Of a stretch of DNA of 64,000 nt, positions 1 through 19,960 are shown in pieces. The stretch spans positions 310,001 through 374,000 of the forward strand of contig JACKFA010000001.1 in assembly GCA_020632715.1 (NCBI GenBank), read 5' to 3'. Below the pieces are notes generated by a model that searched no databases, was not told the origin of the DNA, and was given only the letters and a program-made list of their open reading frames with translations. This stretch comes from Deltaproteobacteria bacterium. GTDB taxonomy: Bacteria; Myxococcota_A; UBA9042; PHBI01. Position 1 is the first letter of the stretch. Every line of letters starts with the position of its first letter. A program made the translations under genes and the position numbers.

Positions 1-2
1 CG

Positions 3-3000
3 GGCAGCGACGCGAGCGTCACGATCACGACCCCGAGCCTCACGGTGACCGGCGCCACCTGGGACCTCGGCGCCTCGAGCTATGGCGGCGGCTGCGACGG
101 CGTCTGCGAGACGAACGCCGACGTCGTGACCCTCGCCGTGACGAACCTCACGCTCACCGACGCCACGCTCACCTCCGATCTCGCGCGCAACCACACCTGG
201 GACCTCGACGTCACCGGCGCCTTCGCCCAGACGCGCAGCACCGTCGAGTCGGCGACCGTCGACCTGACGCTCACGGGCACCCACCACCAGACGGACGGCC
301 TCGTCCGCGGCGCGACGGTCGCCTTCCACACGGCCGGCATCGACCTCGACTTCGCGGGCACCGCGACCGTCGACGCCGAGACCCTCGATCTCGCCGCGAC
401 GAACGTCACGATCGGCGCCTCGGCGGTCATCAAGGGCGACGCGCGCTCGACGCTCGCGACCGGCGCCGGCTTCGACGTCGGCTTCGGCTCGGGCGGCGGC
501 GGCGGCGGCACCTACGGCGGCGTCGGCGGCAACGGGACCCAGGTCGTCCGCACGTGGTACGGCTCGGCGCTCCTGCCGGTCGACAAGGGGAGCCGCGGCG
601 GCGGCGGGCAGTACGGCACGTACGGCCTCGGCGGCGGCTTCCTCGCGCTCCGCGTGAGCGGCACGCTGACCCTGGACGGGCGCCTCGGCGCCGACGGCGG
701 GACCTCGCCCAGCCACAGCTACGGCGGCACCGGCGGCGGCGGCTCCGGCGGCGGCGTCCGCGTGAAGGCGACGACCCTCGCGGGGACCGGCGTCATCACG
801 GCGCGCGGCGGCAGCTCCGGCTCGCGCACGAGCTCGAGCACCAGCGCCGCGCTCGGCGGCGGCGGCGGCGGCGGCCGCGTCGTCGTGCGCGCGAAGACCT
901 CGACCTTCGACCTCGCCCACGTCCAGGTCGACGGCGGCGTCTCGGGCGCGGGCGCGACGGCCGGGGTCGGCGGCGGTCGCGGCACGTTCGCCTTCATCAC
1001 GCTCGACAGCGGCGCCGACGTCACGGTCGACGACACCCGCGCCGGCGACGCGACGCTCACCATCGCGGGCGGCTTCCGCTTCCAGGCGAACGATCAGACC
1101 GCGGCGCCGTTCGACTTCGACGCCATCACCGTCACCGCCGGCTCGCGGGTCTCCGGCTCCGATCAGAGCGTCACCATCACCACCCCGAGCCTGACCGTGA
1201 CAGGCGCCACCTGGGACATCGGCGCGTCGAGCTACGGCGGCTGCGACGGCGTCTGCGAGACCGCGGGCGACACCGTCACCCTCGCCGTCGGCGACCTGAC
1301 GCTGACCGACGCGACGCTCACGGCCGACCTCCCCCGCACCCAGACGTGGGACCTGAACGTCACGGGCGCCTACGTCCAGACGCGCAGCACCGTCGCGGCG
1401 TCCACGGTCGACCTCGCCCTCACGGGGAGCCACCTCCAGACCGACGGCCTCGTGAGCGCCACCGCCGTCCACTTCGACACGGCGACCATCGACCTCGTCT
1501 TCGCGGGGAGCGCCACCGTCGACGGCGAGACCCTCGATCTCGTCGCGGACAACGCGACGATCGGCGCCTCGGCCGTCATCCGGAGCGACGGGCGCTCGAT
1601 CCTCACGAGCGGCACCACCGGCGACACGAGCAGCGGCGGCGGCTGCGGCGGCAGCTACGGCGGCCACGGCGGCGACTCCGGCAAGGTCGGGAAGGTCTGG
1701 TACGGCTCGGCGCTCCTCCCGACCGACCGCGGGAGCCGCGGCTGCAGCGGCCCGGGCTCCGCGGGCGGCTGGGGCGGCGGCTTCCTCGCGCTCCGCGTCG
1801 AGGGCACCCTCACCCTCGACGGCCGCCTCAGCGCCGACGGCGCCACGTCCCTCGACGCCACCTACGGCGGCACGGGCGGCGGCGGCTCCGGCGGCGCCAT
1901 CCGCGTCAAGACCGCGAACCTCGCCGGCAGCGGCGTCATCAGCGCGCGCGGCGGCAGCTCCGGCAAGCGGAGCGGCGGCAGCGACTCCAACAGCCGCGGC
2001 GGCGGGGGCGGCGGCGGCCGCGTCGTCGTCCGCGCCAAGGCGTCGAGCTTCCCGCTCGCGAACGTCGACGTCGGCGGCGGCTCGGTCGGCGCGGTCGGCA
2101 CGGGCGGCTACCCCGGCGGGCGCGGCACCTTCGCGCTCCTCACCCTCGATCCCGCGGCCGACGTCGCGGTCGACGACACGCGCGCCGGCGACCGCGCGCT
2201 CACCATCGCGAGCGGCTTCCGCTTCCAGCCCAACGACCAGGCCACGGCCCCCTTCGCCTACGACACCATCACGGTCACCGCCGGCTCGCGGGTCGTCGGC
2301 TCCGACGCGAGCGTCACCATCACGACCCCGAGCCTCACCGTGACGGGCGCCACCTGGGACATCGGCGCCGCGAGCTACGGCGGCTGCGACGGCACCTGCG
2401 AGACGTCCGGCGACACGACCACCCTCGCGGTCACGGACCTGACCCTCACCGACGCCGTGCTCACGGCCGACCTCGCGCGTACCCAGACGTGGGACCTCGA
2501 CGTCACGGGCGCCTACGTGCAGACGCGCAGCACCGTCGCGGCGTCGACCGTGGACCTCGCCCTCACCGGCACCCACCTCCAGACGGACGGCCTCGTCAGC
2601 GGGACCAACGTCCACTTCGACACCGCGACGATCGACCTCGACTTCGCCGGCGCCGCCGCCGTCGACGCCGAGCTCCTCGATCTCATCGCAGACAACGCGG
2701 TGATCGGCGCCTCGGCGGTCATCCGGGGCGACGGCCGCTCGCTCCTCACCACCGGCACCACCGCCGACACGAGCAGCGGCGGCGGCTGCGGCGGCAGCTA
2801 CGGTGGTCACGGCGGCGACTCCGGGCGCGTCGGCAAGGTCTGGTACGGCTCGGCCCTCCTCCCGACCGACCGCGGGAGCCGCGGCGGCAGCGGCCCCGGC
2901 TCAGGGGGCGGCCTCGGCGGCGGCTTCCTGGCGCTCCGCGTGCTGGACACCCTGACGCTGGACGGGCGCCTCAGCGCGGACGGCGCGACCTCCCTCGACG

Positions 3001-6000
3001 CCACCTACGGCGGCACGGGCGGCGGCGGCTCTGGCGGCGCCATCCGCGTCAAGGTCGGAAACCTCGCCGGCAGCGGCGTCATCAGCGCCCGAGGCGGCGA
3101 CTCCGGCAAGCGGAGCGGCGGCAGCGACTCGAACGCCCGCGGCGGGGGCGGCGGCGGCGGCCGCGTCGTCGTCCGCGCGAAGACCTCGACCTTCCCCCTG
3201 TCGAGCGTGGACGTCGGCGGCGGCGTGGTCGGCGCGGTCGGCACCGGCGGCAACAACGGCGGGCGCGGCACCTTCGCCCTCATCGCCCTCGATCCCGCGG
3301 CCGACGTCGCGGTCGACGACACCCGCGCCGGCGACCGCGCGCTCACCATCGCGAGCGGCTTCCGCTTCCAGCTGAACGACGCGAACGACGCGCCGCTCTC
3401 CTACGACGCCATCACCGTCACCCCGGGCTCGCAGGTCGTCGGCTCCGACGCGAGCCTCACCATCACGACCCCGAGCCTCACCGTGACGAGCGCCACCTGG
3501 GACATCGGCGTCGCGAGCTACGGCGGCTGCGACGGGACCTGCGAGACCGCGACCGACGTCGTCACCCTCGCCGTCGGCGATCTCACGCTCACGGACGCGG
3601 CGCTCACGGCCGACATCGCCCGGAACCACACCTGGGACCTGAACGTCACGGGCGCCTACGTCCAGACGCGCAGCACGGTCGAGGCGACCACCGTCGACCT
3701 CGCGCTGACGGGCACCCACGCCCAGACCGACGGCCTCGTCCGCGGCACCACCGTCCACTTCGACACGCAGACCGTCGACCTCGACTTCGCCGGCGCCGCC
3801 ATCGTCGACGCCGAGACCCTCGATCTCGTCGCCGCCAACGCGGTGATCGGCGCCTCGGCCGTCATCAGGGGCGACGGCCGCTCGCTCCTCACCACCGGCA
3901 CCGGCCAGGACACGAGCAGCGGCGGCGGCGTCGGCGGCAGCTACGGTGGCCACGGCGGCGACGGCTACCGCGTCGCCAAGACCTGGTACGGCTCGGCGCT
4001 CCTCCCGACCGACCGCGGGAGCCGCGGCGGCAGCGGCCCCGGCTCCGGCGGCGGCCTCGGTGGCGGCTTCCTCGCGCTCCGGGTCCTCGGCACCCTCACC
4101 CTCGACGGCCGCCTCAGCGCCGACGGCGCCACCTCGTCCAACGCCACCTACGGCGGCACCGGCGGCGGCGGCTCCGGCGGCGGGATCCGCGTCAAGGTCG
4201 GAGACCTCGCGGGCAGCGGCGTCATCAGCGCGCGCGGCGGCGACTCCGGCAGGCGGAGCGGCGGGAGCGACTCCAACGCCCGCGGCAGCGGCGGCGGCGG
4301 CGGCCGCGTCGTGGTCCGCGCGAGGTCGTCGACGTTCGCGCTCGGGGGCGTCGACGTCGGCGGCGGCTCGGTCGGCGCCGTCGGCACGGGCGGAAACAAC
4401 GGCGGGCGCGGCACCTTCGCCCTCGTCACCCTCGATCCGACGGCCGACGTCGCCGTCGACGACACCCGCGCCGACGACCGCGCCATCACCCTCGCGAGCG
4501 GCTGGCGCTGGCAGGTCGCGGACGGCCCGGGCTTCGTCTACGACGCCATCGACAGCGTCGACGGCACGGTCATCGTCGCCGACACCGGCGCGACCACCGT
4601 CGCCGCGGACGCGATCCACCTCGTCGGGACGACCTGGTACCTGGATCGGCTGAGCTACGGCGGCTGCGATGGCGTCTGCGAGGCGAGCGCGACCCTCGCC
4701 GGCAGCGTCACCGCGACGACGCTCGACCTCACGGCCACCACCTTCGAGGGCGCGACCACGCACGACTGGACCTTCGACGTCGCGGGCGACCTGACCTGGA
4801 CCGGCGGCGGCGTCACGGGCGCCACCCTCACCTGGACGGGCGGCGCCGACATCGCGCTCGCCGGCGTCACCGCGGATGGCGCCGTCATCGACCTCGCGGC
4901 GCTCTCGCTCGACGCGGACGCCACGACCCACCTCGGCGCGGACGGCCGCGCGAGCGCGACCGGCGCCCGAGACGCGGCGAACACCACGCTCTATGGCGGC
5001 CCCGGCGGCGGCCACGGCGGCACGGGCGGCAACGGCTACAACTTCGCCTCGCCCGGGAGCTACGGCGGCGGCTCGGCCCTCTTCCCCACGACGACCGGCG
5101 GCCGCGGCGGCAACGGCAAGCGCGCGGCGGGCGGCGCCGGCGGCGGCGTGGTCGCCATCACGGTCGCCGAGGCGCTCCACCTCGACGGCGTCGTCAGCGC
5201 CGACGGCGGCGCGGGCGGCAGCAACATCTACGGCGGCGCGGGCGGCGGCGGCGGCGGCGGCTCCGTGCGCGTCGCGACGGCGACGCTGTCGGGCGCGGGC
5301 AGCGTGCGCGCTGTCGGCGGCGCGGGCGGCGCGGCCACCTCGGGCAACAACTACGACGGCACGGGCGGCGGCGGCGGCGGCGGTCGCGTCACGGTGCGCG
5401 CCATCGACGCGACGGCCTCCGCGGTGACCCTCTCGGCGCTCGGCGGCGCGCGCGGGACCGCGAGCGGCGGCGGCGTCGGCGTCGATGGCGGTCGCGGGAC
5501 CGCGGCCCTCATCGCGCTCGCACCCGGCGCGGACGTCACGGCCCACGACCGCGCCGACGACGTCGCGCTCACGATCATGTCGGGCTTCCGCTTCGAGGCG
5601 GCCGACGGGCCCTTCGCCTTCGACGCCGTCACCGTCGCGCCCGACGCGGTCGTCGTCGGCGACGGCGGCGACGTCGCGATCACCGCGGCCGACGTCCTCC
5701 TCGAGGACGCCACGTGGGATCTCGGCGTCTCGAGCGCCGGCGGCTGCAACGGCTCCTGCCCCGCCACGACGACGGCCAGCGTCGCGTTCGACGGCGTGGC
5801 CACCTGGTCCGCCTCCGGGAGCGACCTCCACGTCACAGACCTCACGATCGGCGGCGACGGCGCCGCCGTCGACCTCGCGGACACCAGCGTCATCGCGCGC
5901 CAGGTCCTCGTCGCCGGCCTCGAGATGACCCTCGACGCCGACTCCACCCTCGATCTGCGCGGCCTCGGCGAGCGCTCGCGGGCGCCGGCCCCGGCGCCGG

Positions 6001-6093
6001 CACCGCGAGCACCACCCAGGCCGGCGGCGGCGGCGGCCACGGCGGCGACGGCGGCGTGGGCTACGACGGCACCGCCGGCGGCGTCGCCTACGA
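3..6093 (+). CDS. Giant Gly-rich repeat surface protein, N-terminal part (5' end outside window)
   Basis: The reading frame is open from the first bases, so the start codon and signal peptide lie upstream. The visible protein is almost entirely tandem copies of a ~381-residue unit. Each unit starts near a TW(D/Y)(I/L)G...SYGGCDG(V/T)CE segment with two cysteines, passes through Thr/Asp/Leu-rich beta-type stretches, then Gly-rich blocks (YGGTGGGGSGG, GGGGGGGRVVVRAK) and ends GRGTFA. This composition suits a secreted beta-helix or beta-solenoid. The frame slips twice near its end (about 5970 and 6095), after which the same protein continues as the entry starting at 6094. By architecture it is an adhesin or matrix-like exoprotein; no enzymatic motif is visible. 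PE_PGRS-like resemblance is only compositional. Sure of it as a real coding region, unsure of function. Confidence 0.85.
60..6090 (+). repeat. Six tandem ~1.14-kb coding repeats
   Basis: Anchoring on the Trp codon of the ATW or TTW motif, units begin at 60, 1212, 2355, 3498, 4635 and 5715, giving spacings of 1152, 1143, 1143, 1137 and 1080 bp. Units 2, 3 and 4 are close copies even at DNA level, with shared runs such as the YGSALLP and SYGGTGGGGSGG blocks; units 5 and 6 are diverged. The gradient suggests recent expansion of the middle copies and an older C-terminal edge. The upstream sequence in bases 3-56 already matches the end of a unit, so at least one more copy lies outside the window. 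Confidence 0.9.

Positions 6094-6097
<4 letters not shown>
5969..6097 (+). other. Two frame changes inside the giant surface gene
   Basis: Coding potential moves from frame 3 to frame 2 near 5970 and from frame 2 to frame 1 near 6095. One extra G beside base 5970 gives ...RGLGGALAGAG, and one extra C in the CCC at 6094-6096 gives ...GGVAYDPSAPDEPL, both of which continue the repeat pattern of unit 5 without interruption. Both are one-base losses in short G or C runs. Sequencing or assembly error is the simplest reading; a real double frameshift is the alternative. Confidence 0.7.
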
Positions 6098-14609
<8,512 letters not shown>

Positions 14610-14610
<1 letters not shown>

Positions 14611-15863
14611 TGAGCGCGACGACGACGACGACGATGAGGCTCGGGCTCGGAATCGCGCTCTTGCTGCCGCTGTCCGCGGCCGGCTGCGGGGAGAAGACGG
14701 GGCCGGTGACGGTGTCGCCGACGACGCGGGTCGCGGTGTCGGTGGCGCCGCTCTCGTTGCCGCAGGTGTCGGACGTGGGCTGGACGGTGACGGTCAGGAA
14801 CGACGACCAGCAGGTGGTCTGGACGAGGACGCTCGGGTCGGTGCAGTACGGCGCGGGCGATGGGTCGGTGAGCTACGTGGGGCCGTGCGACGCGACGTCG
14901 AACCCGAACACGGTCACGCTCGAGCTCGCGTCGCTGACGGACCCGAACGGGCAGCTCATCCCGCCGTCGCAGTACGCGGCGCCGCCGCCGCTCACGAAGC
15001 CGGTGACGTGCGTCCCCGAGGGGGACGTGGCGGTGTCGTTCGACGTGACGGTCGCGCGGGCGGCGAACCAGGGGTTCTTCGACGTGGCGATGACGTTCTC
15101 GGACGTGTTCTGCTCGGCGAAGCTCGACTGCCTGAACGACCAGGGCGGGCCGCTCGAGCTGCTGTTCGACGGGGACGAGCGCGGGACGACGGTCATAGCG
15201 GCGTTCGCGTGCACGAGCGGCGGCGGGCAGGACACGTGGCTCCACATGGACGCGATGATCCTCGAGTGCTCGGACGGGACGCGCATCGTGCACAACCCGT
15301 CGCGGGGGCCGGGGAACGTGGGCGGCGACGATGGGCCGTACGTGTTCCAGCGGGCGGTGTATCGCGGGCGCGAGCAGCTCGAGCCGTACGACAAGTGCTA
15401 CTGGAACCAGGCGTTCGGGCTCGACCTCGACGCGATCCCGGCGGGGGTCGACTGCGTTCTGACGGGGAAGGCGACGGCGAGCGAGGGCGCGTGGGTGGCG
15501 GGTAACACGCCGGAGGGGGCGGTGTGGCCGGTGATCCGCTGGGAGAAGCAGATCGTGACGGACGGGGCGCTCAGCTGCGGGCGGCACGCGCTCGGGCAGG
15601 GTCCGGAGGTGTCCATAGGCTACACGGACTTCTCGGGGGAGCGCTTCTTCTACTCGATGGAGTGCGCGGACGAGGCGCGCGCGGTGCCGAACGGGACGGC
15701 CTGCGGCGGGACGCTCAGCGGCTTCGGCGAGCAGGTGGTGTTCGCGGGGACGGACGAGGGCGTGGTGCTCGCGGTGGGGTCGCAGGTGACGGACCCGATG
15801 CCGCTCCCGCCCGGGGTGACGCTCGAGGACGCCTGCTGCATGGACCCCTGCTGCAGCGAGTAG
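14610..15863 (+). CDS. Lipoprotein coupled to the giant surface protein
   Basis: Predicted 417-residue lipoprotein. The ATG at 14610 overlaps the upstream TGA (TGATG) and is preceded by a GGAGGGG ribosome-binding site, so it should be translationally coupled; an ATG at 14634 is the alternative start. The signal peptide (residues 1-25) ends in LSAAGC, a slightly atypical lipobox. The mature protein has no recognised catalytic motif, but contains GSVSYVGPCDA, NQGFFDVAMTFSDVFCSAK and LELLFDGDE, which recur almost unchanged in the lipoprotein at 20980-23406, defining a paralogous family within this window. The C-terminus ends with paired cysteines (CCMDPCCSE). Coupling suggests it is an anchor, receptor or assembly partner of the giant protein; this is inference. 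Confidence 0.85.
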
Positions 15864-15884
15864 CGAGCCGCGCCCGCCCCGACC

Positions 15885-15923
15885 GTGAACGTCGTTCACC
15901 ACAGTCCCCGGGGACTGTAGTGT
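15885..15923 (+). promoter_or_regulatory. Two adjacent palindromes within a putative promoter of the MBL-fold gene
   Basis: GTGAACG-T-CGTTCAC (15885-15899) is followed one base later by the perfect 18-bp palindrome ACAGTCCCCGGGGACTGT (15901-15918). A possible promoter TTCACC (15895-15900), 17 bp, TAGTGT (15918-15923) places the 18-bp dyad exactly in the spacer and the 15-bp one over the -35. The same palindromes could instead form a terminator for the lipoprotein gene that ends at 15863, but there is no T-run after them. Confidence 0.5.
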
Positions 15924-16081
15924 AACGAGGTGTGAGCGCCGCAGCGCAACGTCGCGCGCCGCGACTGCGGCCGGTTGCGCGAGACGCGACCCGCTGCCCG
16001 AGGGGTCTGGGTCGCCCCGGGCGTCCCGTGGTTGCGTCCTCGGGCGGTCGCTGCGCATCCTGCCGCGGGAGGCGAGCACAG

Positions 16082-16951
16082 ATGCAGCGGTTCCGGATAG
16101 GTGACGTGGAGGTCGTGGCGGTGCTCGAGGACGACGGGCGCATGGACCCGGCGTTCATCCAGCGGCACGTGATCCCGGCGGCCACGCGCGAGGCGCTCGC
16201 CGAGCTCGCGTGGCTCGATCCGGGCTGGCTCACGGCCGACGGGGAGCCGCGGATGGTGACGCAGGCGATGCTCGTGCGGTCCGAGGGCGTGACGATCCTG
16301 GTGGACACGTGCATCGGGAACGACAAGCCGCGGCTGAACCCGCGCTTCGACCGCCTGCAGACGGACTTCCTCGGCGAGCTCGCGCGCGCCGGCGTCGCCC
16401 CCGGGGACGTCGACGTCGTGCTCTGCACCCACCTCCACTTCGATCACGTCGGCTGGAACACGCGCTGGGACGGGGCCGCCTGGGTCCCGACCTTCCCGCG
16501 CGCCCGCTACCTCATCCACCGGCGCGAGTGGGAGCACTGGCGGGCGAGCGGGCGCATCGACTACCTGCTCGCGGACTCGGTGCAGCCGGTGGTGGACGCG
16601 GGGCTCGTGGACCTCGTCGAGGGCGATCACGCCGTCACGGCCGAGGTAAGGTTGGTGCCGACCCCCGGCCACACGCCGGGGCACGTGTCGGTCGCCATCG
16701 CCTCGCGCGGCGAGCGCGCGGTGATCACGGGGGACATGTTGCACCACCCCTGCCAGGTGGGGCGCCCCGAGTGGACGGGGCCGGCCGACAGCGATCAGCA
16801 GGCGGCGAGGGCGACGCGCGAGGCGTTCCTCGACGAGGCGCGCGAGGACGACGTGCTCGTCATCGGCACGCACTTCCCGAGCCCGGCAGCGGGGCGCGTA
16901 CGCGGCGACGACGCCGCCCCCGGTCGACGCCGACTGATCCGGCTCTCGTGA
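16082..16951 (+). CDS. Metallo-beta-lactamase-fold hydrolase
   Basis: A 289-residue cytoplasmic MBL-fold protein with no signal peptide. Metal-binding motifs are THLHFDHVGWN (HxHxDH at residues 117-122), PGHTPGH (195-201), the bridging Asp of TGDMLHHP (about 218) and IGTHFPSPAAG near the end. This set fits the quorum-quenching-lactonase/GumP-like hydrolase branch of the MBL superfamily; the substrate cannot be told from sequence. The start at 16082 is chosen because GGGAGG lies 9-10 bp upstream; the in-frame sequence before it is Arg/Ala low complexity. It converges with the kinase gene (3 bp between stops). The last ~20 residues (GRVRGDDAAPGRRRL) look unlike the family, so a small frame error near 16895 is possible. 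Confidence 0.85.
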   Translation: MQRFRIGDVEVVAVLEDDGRMDPAFIQRHVIPAATREALAELAWLDPGWLTADGEPRMVTQAMLVRSEGVTILVDTCIGNDKPRLNPRFDRLQTDFLGELARAGVAPGDVDVVLCTHLHFDHVGWNTRWDGAAWVPTFPRARYLIHRREWEHWRASGRIDYLLADSVQPVVDAGLVDLVEGDHAVTAEVRLVPTPGHTPGHVSVAIASRGERAVITGDMLHHPCQVGRPEWTGPADSDQQAARATREAFLDEAREDDVLVIGTHFPSPAAGRVRGDDAAPGRRRLIRLS

Positions 16952-16954
16952 CGC

Positions 16955-19900
16955 TCAGCGCGGGCTCGGCTCGAGCTCCACGCGGCCGAGCGCCCGCTCT
17001 GCGGCGAGGCCCCACGCGACGTCGGCGCGGCCGTCGCGGCGCTCGCGTGGCGTATCGAAGAACGCGACGTGGCCGCGCCAGTCGCCTGCCACGAGCCACG
17101 CGCCGCCCGGGTCGAACGCGAGCGCGTCGATCCGCATCCGGTGGTCGAGGAAGATCGCCGCCGGCGCCGCGTCGCCGACCCGCCAGAGCCACACCCTGCC
17201 GTCGCGCCCGCCGGCGGCGAGCCAGGCGCCGGCGGCCGCCACCGAGACCAGATCCGCCCCACGCACCGTTTGGTACACCGGGCCCCCGCGCGCGGCGCAG
17301 CGCACGACGACCTCCTCGGGGAGCGCCACGGCCATCCCGCTCCCCTCGGGCAGCGGCGTCACGGCCCGCGCGGCCGCCTCGTGGCCGCAGCGGTCGATCG
17401 GCCCGCCGCGCTGCGGATCGGTGGCGTGCAGGAGGTCGCCGCGACTCAGCGCCACGAGGTGGTGGCCGTCGGGCGAGGCCGCCAGATCGTTGACGGTGTA
17501 GTCGCCGATCGCGACCGCCGGCCCCTCGCCGCGCCAGAGGAGGAAGCCGCGCCCATACGAGGCGCCGATCACCGCGCCGTCCGCGAGCCCCGCGACGCGC
17601 CGCAGCCGCGTCTCGGTGGGAAAGATCGCGCTCACGTCCCCGGCCTCGGCGACGCGGGCGACCGCGGCGCGTCCGAACCCGAAGGCGATGACGTCGTGGC
17701 TGCCCGGCGCGAACGCGACGTCCTTCACGAGGTCGTCCTGCCAGCGCGCGCCGCGGAGGGGCCGGCGCAGCGCCGCGTCGATGAGCGTGACCTCGGCGCC
17801 GTGGGCGACCGCGACGCGCTCGCCGTCCAATGACGTCGCGATCGCCGCGACGCCGTCGTGGACGTCGAGAGCCCGCGGCCGGACCGGCGCGTAGTCCCAG
17901 CGCGTGCGCTCGTCGCCGGCGGCCACGAGGGCCGAGTCGCTCGCCCACTCGACCACGTACGGACCTCGGCCGGGGAGGCGCCCGAGCGGCGCGCCCGCGA
18001 CGAGGTCGATGACGAGCGGAGCCGATCCGTCCCACGTCGCGACGGCGCGCCGCCCGTCGGGCGCCGCGATCACCTCTCGCACAGAGCCCCCGTCCGACCA
18101 GAGCGGCCTATCGCCCGCCACGCCGGGCGTGACCCGAGTGAGCAGGCCGCGGGTCGTCCCGGCGAGGAGGTCGTCGCGGCCCGGGACGAACGCGAGCGCC
18201 GCGACGCTGCGCGAGGGCGGCGCGAGGTCGGTCCGGTAGCTCGCGCGCGCGCCACCGGCGAGCGCGCCGAGGTGCAGAGCGCCGTCCGCGCACGAGGCGG
18301 CCCAGCGGGCGTCGCCCGCGTCGAGCGCGACCGCGACGAGCGCGCTGCCGGCGCACAGATCGCCGACCTCCACGCGCGAGTCCGCCCGATACCACGTGAA
18401 GCCACCGTACCACCGCTCGACCGCGCCGCGCCGCCCGCCCGTCCGAACGAGGACGTTGTCCGCACGGCTCGGGAGCGGCGGCGCGAGCGGCTCTCCCGAC
18501 GCGCCGTCGAGGAGGTGGAGGCGCTCGTCGACGAGCACCGCCACGGCGCCGCCCCGCTCGAAGAAGAGCGCGTCGCGCGTCCCCGGCAGCGCGCGGCGCC
18601 AGACGAGGCGGTCGCCCTCGAAGACCCGCACGTCGTCGGGGCCCCGGCAGAGGGAGCGCTCGCCGGCGACGTCGTCCGGGGCGCACGAGGCGCCGCCGAG
18701 CGGGGTCCGCGCGGGGCGGGGCGACGAGAGGGCCGCGAGGACGCCGCGCGCCTCGGGCAGCGACGCGGCGGCGAGCGCGCTCTCGGCGAGCACCTCGGCC
18801 TCCCCGCGCTCCTCGGCGGCGAGCGCCCCCTGCGCGTGGGCCGTCATCGCGACCGCGAGGTTCGCGCGCGCGCGCTCTTCCTCGGCGCGGAGGCGCGCCC
18901 CCGCGTCCGCGAGCACGACGGCCAGCGCCGCGAGCCCGGCGGCCGCCACCGCGAGCGGGACCCGCCACGCGCGCACGAGGCGGAGGAGCAGCGCGAGGTT
19001 CGAGTAGGCGAAGGCGGAGACACGCCGCCCGACGAGGTAGCGCTCGAGATCGTCGGCGAGCGCCTTCGCGTCCGGGTAGCGGTCCGAGACGCAAGGCGCG
19101 GTCGCGCGCGCCACGATCGCGACGAGCTCCGGGGGCGCGCGGCAGCCGACCTCGTCGAGGGACGGCGCGCGACCGGCGCGCACCGCCCCGAGGATCTCGG
19201 CCGTGGCGGGCTGATCGAAGGCGGCGCGGCCGGCGAGGAGCTCCCAGAGGACGAGGCCCAGGGCCCACACGTCGGTCGGCTTCCCGACCGCCTCTCCGCG
19301 CGCCTGCTCCGGGCTCATCCAGCGCGGCGTCCCGAAGACGCGCCCCTGGGCGCCCTCGCCAGCGCCCGCGCCTGCGTCGAGCTTCAGCGCGAGGCCCCAG
19401 TCGATCACCTGCGTCTCGCCGAACGCGCCGATCATGATGTTCGACGGCTTCAGATCGCAGTGCACGTAGCCGCGGTCGTGCGCGAAGGCGACCGTCTCGG
19501 CGGCCGCGAGCATGTGTCGGAGCCACCCGAGGCGCGCAGTCTGCGAGGGCTCGTCGGCGAGGAGCGAGGCCAGCGAGCGGCCGCGCACGACGCGCATCGC
19601 GAACCAGGGCGCGCCGGTGTCGTCGACGCCCACGTCGTAGACCGGGACGACGCCCGGGTGCTCGAGCGCGGCCGTGACGAGCGCCTCGCGCTGGAGCCGG
19701 TGGGCGTCCGCCTCCGAGGCCGGCTCCTTCAACGCCACGTCGCGGCCGAGCAGGTGGTCGCGGACGAGCCCGACGCGCCCCATGCCGCCCGCGCCGAGGT
19801 CGCCGCGCCACTCCCAGCGCGGCCCGGCCGGCGCCCCGGGCGGCGTGTCCGGCGCGCGCTCCAGGCCGTCGAAGAAGCCGCTCCCGCCGGCGACCAGGCC

Positions 19901-19960
19901 CGAGAGGTCATCGCCCGGCCGCCCGGGCCCGGGTCGGCGCGGGCCCCGCGGGGGCGTCAC
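16955..19960 (-). CDS. Membrane Ser/Thr protein kinase with C-terminal propeller-like domain
   Basis: A 1001-residue kinase starting at a GTG (19960) that overlaps the stop of the FHA gene (GTGA), implying translational coupling. The kinase domain spans about residues 50-320: glycine loop GDLGAGGMG, VALKE (Lys78), catalytic YVHCDLKPSN (Asp169; HCD in place of HRD), VIDWGLAL (DWG in place of DFG) and GTPRWMSPEQ. A single transmembrane segment follows (WRVPLAVAAAGLAALAVVL), then about 600 residues of WD-like repeats (for example AAGGRDGRVWLWRVG, AWLVAGDWRGHVAFFD) likely facing the periplasm or outside. It resembles the myxobacterial bacterial-type eukaryotic-like kinases. Its partner is probably the FHA/winged-helix protein encoded just upstream. 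Confidence 0.9.
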   Translation of the reverse strand: MTPPRGPRRPGPGRPGDDLSGLVAGGSGFFDGLERAPDTPPGAPAGPRWEWRGDLGAGGMGRVGLVRDHLLGRDVALKEPASEADAHRLQREALVTAALEHPGVVPVYDVGVDDTGAPWFAMRVVRGRSLASLLADEPSQTARLGWLRHMLAAAETVAFAHDRGYVHCDLKPSNIMIGAFGETQVIDWGLALKLDAGAGAGEGAQGRVFGTPRWMSPEQARGEAVGKPTDVWALGLVLWELLAGRAAFDQPATAEILGAVRAGRAPSLDEVGCRAPPELVAIVARATAPCVSDRYPDAKALADDLERYLVGRRVSAFAYSNLALLLRLVRAWRVPLAVAAAGLAALAVVLADAGARLRAEEERARANLAVAMTAHAQGALAAEERGEAEVLAESALAAASLPEARGVLAALSSPRPARTPLGGASCAPDDVAGERSLCRGPDDVRVFEGDRLVWRRALPGTRDALFFERGGAVAVLVDERLHLLDGASGEPLAPPLPSRADNVLVRTGGRRGAVERWYGGFTWYRADSRVEVGDLCAGSALVAVALDAGDARWAASCADGALHLGALAGGARASYRTDLAPPSRSVAALAFVPGRDDLLAGTTRGLLTRVTPGVAGDRPLWSDGGSVREVIAAPDGRRAVATWDGSAPLVIDLVAGAPLGRLPGRGPYVVEWASDSALVAAGDERTRWDYAPVRPRALDVHDGVAAIATSLDGERVAVAHGAEVTLIDAALRRPLRGARWQDDLVKDVAFAPGSHDVIAFGFGRAAVARVAEAGDVSAIFPTETRLRRVAGLADGAVIGASYGRGFLLWRGEGPAVAIGDYTVNDLAASPDGHHLVALSRGDLLHATDPQRGGPIDRCGHEAAARAVTPLPEGSGMAVALPEEVVVRCAARGGPVYQTVRGADLVSVAAAGAWLAAGGRDGRVWLWRVGDAAPAAIFLDHRMRIDALAFDPGGAWLVAGDWRGHVAFFDTPRERRDGRADVAWGLAAERALGRVELEPSPR

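Noticed and set aside
3..6093. Mycobacterial PE_PGRS-like protein
   Set aside because: Only Gly-rich composition is shared; the repeats have conserved non-Gly blocks and Cys pairs absent from PGRS proteins, and the C-terminal CARDB array is not found in PE_PGRS proteins.
15932..16081. GTG start at 15932, in frame with the MBL gene
   Set aside because: The extension is Ala/Arg/Pro low complexity, while a strong GGGAGG site precedes the ATG at 16082.
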